Origin: Trichoderma breve | Lineage: Eukaryota; Ascomycota; Sordariomycetes; Hypocreales; Hypocreaceae | NCBI RefSeq assembly: GCF_028502605.1 | Contig: NC_079234.1 | Coordinates: forward strand, 3,596,001-3,660,000 | Length of the DNA stretch: 64,000 nt | Reading direction: 5' to 3' | Part shown: positions 58,526 to 64,000 of the stretch, piece after piece | Position numbering within the stretch: position 1 is the first letter of the stretch | How the letters are laid out: every line of letters starts with the position of its first letter | Notes under the pieces: generated by a model | The model's database searches: none | What the model saw: the letters and a program-made list of their open reading frames with translations, nothing else | Told to the model about the DNA's origin: nothing | Translations under genes and position numbers: made by a program

Positions 58526-59486
58526 AAGGCGCGATGTGCCACTTTCGATACATTGATACCTGTCACTTTTTTTTTTTCTTGATCCAATCTATTTTCCACT
58601 TTGGCCCGTTTCCTTCATTCGGCCGTTACATTGCGCTTCGGTACCTTTTCCTTACCTCAGCCATTGACCGGCAAAAGCAAGACGCCTCCGATGTGGCAGC
58701 CGGTTTTTGCTTCGTGGTGGAATATTTGGTCCGTTTTGCCCTGAATGGCCTGGGTCTTTCTATTGTGAACTACCGGAACTGCTAATTAAAATAGTGGATT
58801 GAGATGGACGAAGAGAGTCTGAAGCTTCACGCAACACCACTATGATGGTACCATCGACTGCTTTTGGATGGATGATTTGATATGACTACTCCGTACCTCG
58901 GAGTAATACATCTCGACATAGCTCCAGTAAAATCAAGGGTTCAACTCAAGCTGGGTTTAGCATGATTTGGTCCGCTCCGTAGTTTGAACTCGGACTCCGT
59001 ACGGAGTGGGCACGGCTTATATAGAACGGAACGATTTTGGCCACGCAAAAAGACTCCATCCCTGACCCTCATCCGGAGCTCCAGAATTGGGAAAAGATGC
59101 TACGGACTTGACTCAACCAACATGCCAGCCGTCAATTGGGCCGTTTTATCCGCCGTATACCACAGTCTTGCCATCCGACAACAGGAATGTTGTTCCTTGA
59201 GATGACTGTCTTGTTATGAGACATTACCAGCTACTGACTTGTACATAGTTACATCTCCCTTTGATAAGTTGCACTCAAGGCTGGAACCGCCTTGTTCGAT
59301 CACTATAACTCAGTTTGATGTTTTCAGTAGCTGAAGAGCATTCCTTATCCTAATGATGTTTAGCCGTGACTGTTTTTGCCAAGTAGGTATGAATAAGTCA
59401 CAACATGCCGTGAGATCAGGATATCGTGAACCTCGTAGAGCTTTAGACGTCCAATCCGCTTCTTCACTTTCGTGAGCCTTGCCATC

Positions 59487-60746
59487 ATGGCATTGAACAT
59501 ATCCAAAGTATGCTCAGCAGATTCATTCCTCCTAACATTCACCCCCGTAGAAGGCAGCATCCGCGACCCTTTCTACATCCTCCTCGACCCCGTCCTCGAA
59601 AAACCAGCAACCAACAACTTGCTTCATCATCCTCACAGCAAACACATCCCCTCGATAAGCCACATCCCAACACCACACCTCGTCATCATCAGCAAAGGCA
59701 GAATCACGCCTCCCCTCGAAGCCGCACTACGACACATCGCCCTCACAGCCACAAAAACAATCATCTTGGCCGACCCAGCAACGGCCAAGACGCTCCGTAC
59801 ATGGAAGAACTTCGACTTTAGCATCGTCGGCGCGCTCTCGCCGTGGCTGGATCCGCGTCTGGTGGGGGAAGATAGAGTGGCTCGTGTGCCGGTTCCTCCG
59901 TGCTATATTGGTGGTGATCGCGGCGAAGTGACGGTCTCGCTGATTCCCCAGAGGGGGTTCATGAAAGGCGCTCGCGCGGCGATAGGCATCACATATCGTC
60001 CTTCGCCGTCGAGACCGTCTCCCTTCCGGCGGTGTGTCACCATGCCCGTGACAACCACAACTCCTGGATCAACAACAATGGTATCAGCTCCGCAGCCTCA
60101 ACGTTTACCTTCGCTTCCGGTGCCGTCGATAGGAGACTTGACAGCCAGGCTCGTTCCTCCCACGCCTCCACTCACTCCCAAACTACCACCGCCTCCTCCG
60201 AAAGATACAGACACAGGATTACCGCTCCCTCGTTTCCCCGGCAAGACACTTTCCGTGATATTCTCACCGCGAGGAACATCGTACAACAGCATAAAGCCCT
60301 ACGCAACTTCGCATCTCGTATCTGAAGCCGCCCTCCCCCTGACGGCACTCATCCACAGCTTCGATACGGAACCTAAGCCACTGTGGGCTCTTGGACGGAA
60401 CAACAGCTATTTCCCCATCGGACAGGAAACGGCTCTGGCTCTGGGCGCGAAAGCCTGGGTAGCAACTTGTGGCTCGAACGACAAGGTCACCGTGAGGAGC
60501 AAGCGACCCCGTACAAGGACGTACCTTTGGCACGAGGTCCAAGAGATGCTGGATCGGGCGGAGGCAAGGGAGAGGAGAGCTTCTTCGAACCGGTATGCGC
60601 CGAGGGGCACGCAGATATTGGATTTGTACCATGGTGAAGAAGTAACTCTGACGAGCGATGGTGTTTGCGAGCTGGACCCCTTATCGCAGCATCAGCGTGC
60701 AGGGCCGGATGCCTTGGGGTTATTTCATAGCGTTTCAGCGTTTTGA
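59487..60746 (+). CDS. Metallo-beta-lactamase-fold-like protein lacking visible metal ligands
   Basis: Single exon, 419 aa from MALNISKVCSADSFLLTFTP. The order of blocks is that of a fungal MBL-like family: ILLDPVLE, then TPHLVIIS, ATAKTIILADPATAKTLRTWKNFDFSIVGAL, GEVTVSLIPQRG, AIGITYRP, LSVIFSPRGTSYNSIKPYATSHL, LPLTALIHSFD, and ending GEEVTLTSDGVCELDP. In relatives VLVSQ is followed by a KPDHC-type metal motif; here the region reads ISKGRITPPLEAALRHI and has no Asp-His. A Pro-rich insertion (PPTPPLTPKLPPPPPKD) splits the middle. It may have lost catalysis. Possible GTG start upstream is ignored in favour of the ATG at 59487. Confidence 0.75.
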   Translation: MALNISKVCSADSFLLTFTPVEGSIRDPFYILLDPVLEKPATNNLLHHPHSKHIPSISHIPTPHLVIISKGRITPPLEAALRHIALTATKTIILADPATAKTLRTWKNFDFSIVGALSPWLDPRLVGEDRVARVPVPPCYIGGDRGEVTVSLIPQRGFMKGARAAIGITYRPSPSRPSPFRRCVTMPVTTTTPGSTTMVSAPQPQRLPSLPVPSIGDLTARLVPPTPPLTPKLPPPPPKDTDTGLPLPRFPGKTLSVIFSPRGTSYNSIKPYATSHLVSEAALPLTALIHSFDTEPKPLWALGRNNSYFPIGQETALALGAKAWVATCGSNDKVTVRSKRPRTRTYLWHEVQEMLDRAEARERRASSNRYAPRGTQILDLYHGEEVTLTSDGVCELDPLSQHQRAGPDALGLFHSVSAF

Positions 60747-61090
60747 GGATTGAAAACACCAGTTAGATCGAAAATAATGGTAATATTGTAAATGATTCTT
60801 TATTCTCATCTGCCGCGATGGATAAATGTCTTTTGAAATACAATGCGAGGGAGAAAGCAACAACAAAAAATGGTACATGCATGTGAGATGAGACTTGTAG
60901 ATGCAGATGAGACGCCCTCACATCTCCCAGGGTATCGTGCATCCATCTGCCTATCTATGCCCACCTCTTCAAACCTACTCAACAAATGCCTAGCCCAGCC
61001 CTCCGTTTCCTTCTTTTAACATCTAGTTTTCTCAGCTTTCTTAACCACGATTTACCACCCTTTCATCCCCTTGGGTCTGAAAGCAGGGTC
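60747..61090. other. Convergent 3' spacer
   Basis: About 340 bp between converging stop codons. No gene seen. Confidence 0.5.
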
Positions 61091-62369
61091 TCATTTCATC
61101 TGCTTCAAAATCTCGCTCAGGAAATCCTCAAAGCTCAAAGTAATGTAGCCATCCCGGTCATCATCGTATCTCTTAAACACATCCGTCATACGCTTCAGCG
61201 AGATGCACGCCTGAACAAACAGATCAAAGCTCATGACGCCCTCGCCGCGCTTATCATACGTACGGAACAGCAGCTCGACAAACTGCGGGCTGAGTCGGTA
61301 ACGGAATGCAATGAGGGCGTCGGTGAATTCAGGTAGAGAGATATTGCCGCTGCGGTCGACGTCGAAGCGGTCGAAGAGCGTGCGCCACGAGGCGAGGAAG
61401 GACCAGAGGCCGCAGAATTCCTGGAAGCCAATTGTGCCGCTGCGGTCCGAGTCGAACATGCGAATCATCATGCGGACAGTCTGGATGTCGAAGGCGGTCC
61501 AATCGCCGTTGACAAGGGCCGCTGAGAGCTCCTTTTCGGATAGGTGACCGGTTCCTGAGTTGAGGAGGCTTGACGTTAGCATCCCGTTGTTGACTCATGC
61601 ACATATTCTTCAGAGAGAGGAGCCGTCCTATATCTCTCTGGATGTCAACTCACCATCCTTGTCCACAGCCCTAAACAGCGGCAGCAGCGTTGGGTCTGCA
61701 CCATTCGCGTCGTTGGATGGCGAAGGGGGCGGTCGAGAGGTAGCAGCAGGGTGATGCTGCGCTGCCGGGCGCTGAGCAGCGGCTACAGGAGGCGGTGATC
61801 CAAGCCCGTACGCGCCTGGGTGGGTGATTGGCGACCTCGTGTCATGTCGCTGCTGATCGTATCTTGGCTGACCTTGACCATGTCCCGCCGTATCGCGCCG
61901 CGGAGGGTGATCGTACTGTCCTTGACCACCATGTCCCGCCGTATCACGCCGCGGAGGGTGATCGTACTGGTGCTGGTTGGGGGGAGGCTGTTGGTGCTGT
62001 TGGTATTGCGGTTGCTGCTGCTGATACTGTGGCTGCTGAGGGCGGTCGTATCTCTGCTGCGGAGGCGCTCCAGCGTGCGGAGATGGCGCTTGGCCTGGTT
62101 TCTGCAAGCAGACAAAGCTTGGTTAATTGCCTATCCCATGGAACATGTCTTCCTCCGATCTCAGGGGGGGTGGGATTCATGCAACCTACTTGATCAGGCT
62201 CAGCAAATCTGTAGTGGGCGACGAGTTAGCGATTGACCATTTCACCAAAGGTTCTCAGAGCCACGAGGAGGGGAGCAAAAGCGGCACGGCAGTCCATGAC
62301 GTTTTGAGCTTCCAAGGCTGAGACATACCTGGGGAGAGCATCTGGGTCGTAGGGCCGGTTGTACGCCAT
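61091..62369 (-). CDS. pef1: Penta-EF-hand calcium-binding protein (peflin/ALG-2-like)
   Basis: Join on the minus strand: 62369-62329, 62208-62190 (19 nt), 62101-61654, 61554-61091, giving 323 aa. The N-terminus MAYNRPYDPDALPR leads into a long Q/P/G/H-rich linker with an internal duplication (YDHPPRRDTAGHG twice). EF-hands follow: FRAVDKDGTGHLSEKEL, FDSDRSGTIGFQEF, FDVDRSGNISLPEF, then a degenerate YDKRGEGVMSFDLF, and KRYDDDRDGYITLSFEDF, the pattern of penta-EF-hand proteins. The C-terminal helix completes the dimer-type fifth hand. It likely acts as a calcium sensor in membrane traffic or cell growth; in yeast Pef1 affects growth under zinc or calcium stress. Donors include a rarer GTAGGT. 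The exon 3-4 junction splits the first EF loop (DG|TG). Confidence 0.92.
61872..61969. repeat. Coding tandem duplication in the penta-EF-hand linker
   Basis: Two near-identical copies (61872-61918 and 61920-61969) encode the repeated YDHPPRRDTAGHG segment on the minus strand; the second has three extra bases. Confidence 0.85.
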
Positions 62370-64000
62370 TTCTGCGAATGTACCAAAGGAGCTTCGCAGA
62401 ATGTGTCTGTGACGTGGCCGCCGGGTATTGATACAGGAGAAAACAACGAGGGAATTTCTGGTGTGCTCAGTCGATGCGGATTTGTGTTGCGTCGTCGGCT
62501 CTGGAAGCTTCTTTCTACCAAAGACAAGACGGACGTCGAAAGAGCTGTTGCTTGGGGGGGTGGGGTTGAGGAGAGATAAAGCTGTGTGGTTATGCAGTAA
62601 GAGGCGGTAGGTCTCTAGTACGAGCGCTGTAGGTAATCGGGTCGCGGGGCAGGGCCTTTTCTAGAGCAAAAAGCACCAGGCTGGTAAATACTCCAGGTCC
62701 GTAGAAAAGAACTAATTCAATGCGAGATTGGATGCCGAGAGTCGTCGCCCTTGTAGATGGAAAATAGGGGCTGCAGGGTCTGTAGGCGTCGTAGGCCTTG
62801 CGAGCGCGGCGCCGAGAAATTATTGGAAGGATTTTGGTCAACTGCTGCGACGAGTTGCGACGGGGAAAACAGATGGAGGATTCAAATGCTGAGACTCGCT
62901 CCCTCGTCAGTTGTCACCTCCAACTACGGAGTTACATGTACCTAAATAGCAGCAGCTGGGCCTCAGCTGCACATCCCGTCAGCACAAACGCGGCAAAAGC
63001 TGGGCTGGCAGCTTCAATAGTGCCGATCCCTGTCGGTGCCTTGCGACAGTTTGTGGCGGGGTGCCGGTTTGGCCATGGAATGCCGCGCCTTCGCCTCGTT
63101 TCTCGCCCAATACTTTCGACTCGTTCTCCAATGCACCTTTTCAGCTTTGAGAGCTGTATTCATTCAGCTTTGGCCACCTCTGGTCACGATACGAGCACCA
63201 ACTGAGCAGACAAAAAATACAGTGGTAAACCAACCAAACCAACCGCCTTACTTTCTACCCGCAATTCAGACTTCGTACAGTGCCATTGCTGCTACGAACA
63301 ACTCAAACCGGGGCTGCTGAGATGAGAAAACACTGAAACTTGCACAGCCGCCACGCCATGCCCATGAGGCTCTGCGCGGCCCATGGCATCATCCGGCCAA
63401 GGTAGGCTCATCGGCAGGCCGACTTTGCGAACCAAAAAATGACTCCACATTCGCTCTTGGCCCTCAAAAGGATCATTCTTTTCAGCAGCTGTTGCGGTAT
63501 TATATCGTCCTGGCGCGAGTACACAGACCTCAGCTTGCAAGTTGCCAACCGGACGCTGAGGAATCAATGTCATGCATGCTGTCCAACTTTGCTGCAGTCG
63601 GTGAAGGCCTCCTTACATGTAGTAGCGTCTGTCTATATGTCTGTCTGTCTGTCTGTTTGTCTGTCGTTTAATCTCTCCTTGAGAAGCAGGGCGTCTTTGT
63701 TTGTTCGTTGCATGTCACTTGCCATTGTCGAAAGCCTGAAGTTGTTCATGACTCGAAAAGGTCACTCACTGGCTGCTTTGTAATCATTTCCACTCACGGT
63801 CTCGTAACCTCTTTGCGCCATAACCTCCATATCTCTCATGTCAGCGCCGTAGACAAATCAGATGTGCCGCACCGTAAAAGCGCTTTTGCATGCTAATCTT
63901 GTTAAATGCTCTTGTCATTCCAACAGACTATCGCTTCTCATCTCTGTAATACTGTCGCTTCAAACATTCGTCGACGAGAAATTTTAATCGAGCCGAAAAA
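62370..64000. other. Gene-free right end
   Basis: About 1.6 kb upstream of the penta-EF-hand gene. It has one TACGGAGTT 9-mer at 62925-62933 and a GTCT repeat at 63627-63664. No gene is supported; the next gene lies beyond the window. Confidence 0.5.
63627..63664. repeat. (GTCT)n tetranucleotide repeat
   Basis: Imperfect GTCT repeats of about nine units near the right edge. Confidence 0.85.

Larger units (their letters stand above)
53861..59486. other. Largest gene-free tract of the window
   Basis: About 5.6 kb with no supported gene. It contains CA and GTAC-rich short repeats, several TACTCCGTA-type palindromes, and a 34-37 bp tandem duplication at 58455-58525. The left part is the likely long promoter and leader of the zinc-binding gene; the right end is the promoter of the metallo-beta-lactamase-like gene. 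Confidence 0.5.

Noticed and set aside
1..64000. CRISPR array, phage or bacterial operon signatures
   Set aside because: Spliceosomal introns and eukaryotic gene content throughout; no regularly spaced repeats.

Overview
This window reads as nuclear DNA of a filamentous ascomycete (Pezizomycotina, most likely Sordariomycetes/Hypocreales; the rank below subphylum is inference). Genes sit on both strands without operons. Introns are short (about 50-100 nt) with GTAAGT/GTGAGT/GTATGT donors, and all recognisable orthologues are fungal. Gene structures were built by hand from splice signals and frame, so every exon boundary is a prediction.

Layout. 0.3-3.4 kb: Pbp1/ataxin-2-like gene (-). 3.4-6.4 kb: gene-free divergent spacer. 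6.4-9.0 kb: very-long-chain 3-hydroxyacyl-CoA dehydratase PHS1 (+) converging on a DUF676-type serine hydrolase (-). 10.0-14.5 kb: SWI/SNF-family remodelling ATPase (-). 15.6-18.9 kb: WDR70-like WD40 gene (-) divergent from SWC5/BCNT (+). 19.3 kb: intron-containing tRNA, probably Val(CAC). 20.4-21.2 kb: secreted NucA/NucB-like protein (+). 21.5-24.0 kb: Rad60/Esc2-type SUMO-like gene (-) divergent from LSM6 (+). 24.1-26.5 kb: SAM methyltransferase (-) and a small membrane-anchored protein (-). 28.0-28.6 kb: unrecognised gene fragment (-). 30.9-31.9 kb: conserved Ser/Arg-rich protein (+). 33.3-37.7 kb: PLP trans-sulfuration-type enzyme (+), membrane-anchored polysaccharide deacetylase (+), sesquiterpene-type class I terpene cyclase (-). 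39.5-40.5 kb: Ser/Pro-rich protein with a CRIB-like motif (-). 44.0-51.3 kb: dense block of PWP1 (-), PRP16 (+), acylphosphatase (-), TLS1/C9orf78 (+). 52.0-53.9 kb: fungal-specific zinc-binding protein (-). 53.9-59.5 kb: largest gene-free tract. 59.5-60.7 kb: metallo-beta-lactamase-like protein lacking obvious metal ligands (+). 61.1-62.4 kb: penta-EF-hand protein (-).

Most genes are housekeeping functions in chromatin (SNF2-type ATPase, SWC5, Rad60-like), RNA processing (LSM6, PRP16, TLS1, PWP1, Pbp1) and lipid synthesis (PHS1). The accessory part is scattered and does not form a recognisable cluster: a lone terpene cyclase, a secreted nuclease-like protein with an altered catalytic motif, and a possible metal-less hydrolase relative. 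I found no convincing new multi-gene system. The leads most worth checking are the Pbp1 gene without its SM-ATX segment, the altered NucA/NucB protein, the lone terpene cyclase, the CRIB-like protein, the two-part zinc protein, and a family of 9-bp palindromes (TACTCCGTA) dispersed through the spacers.
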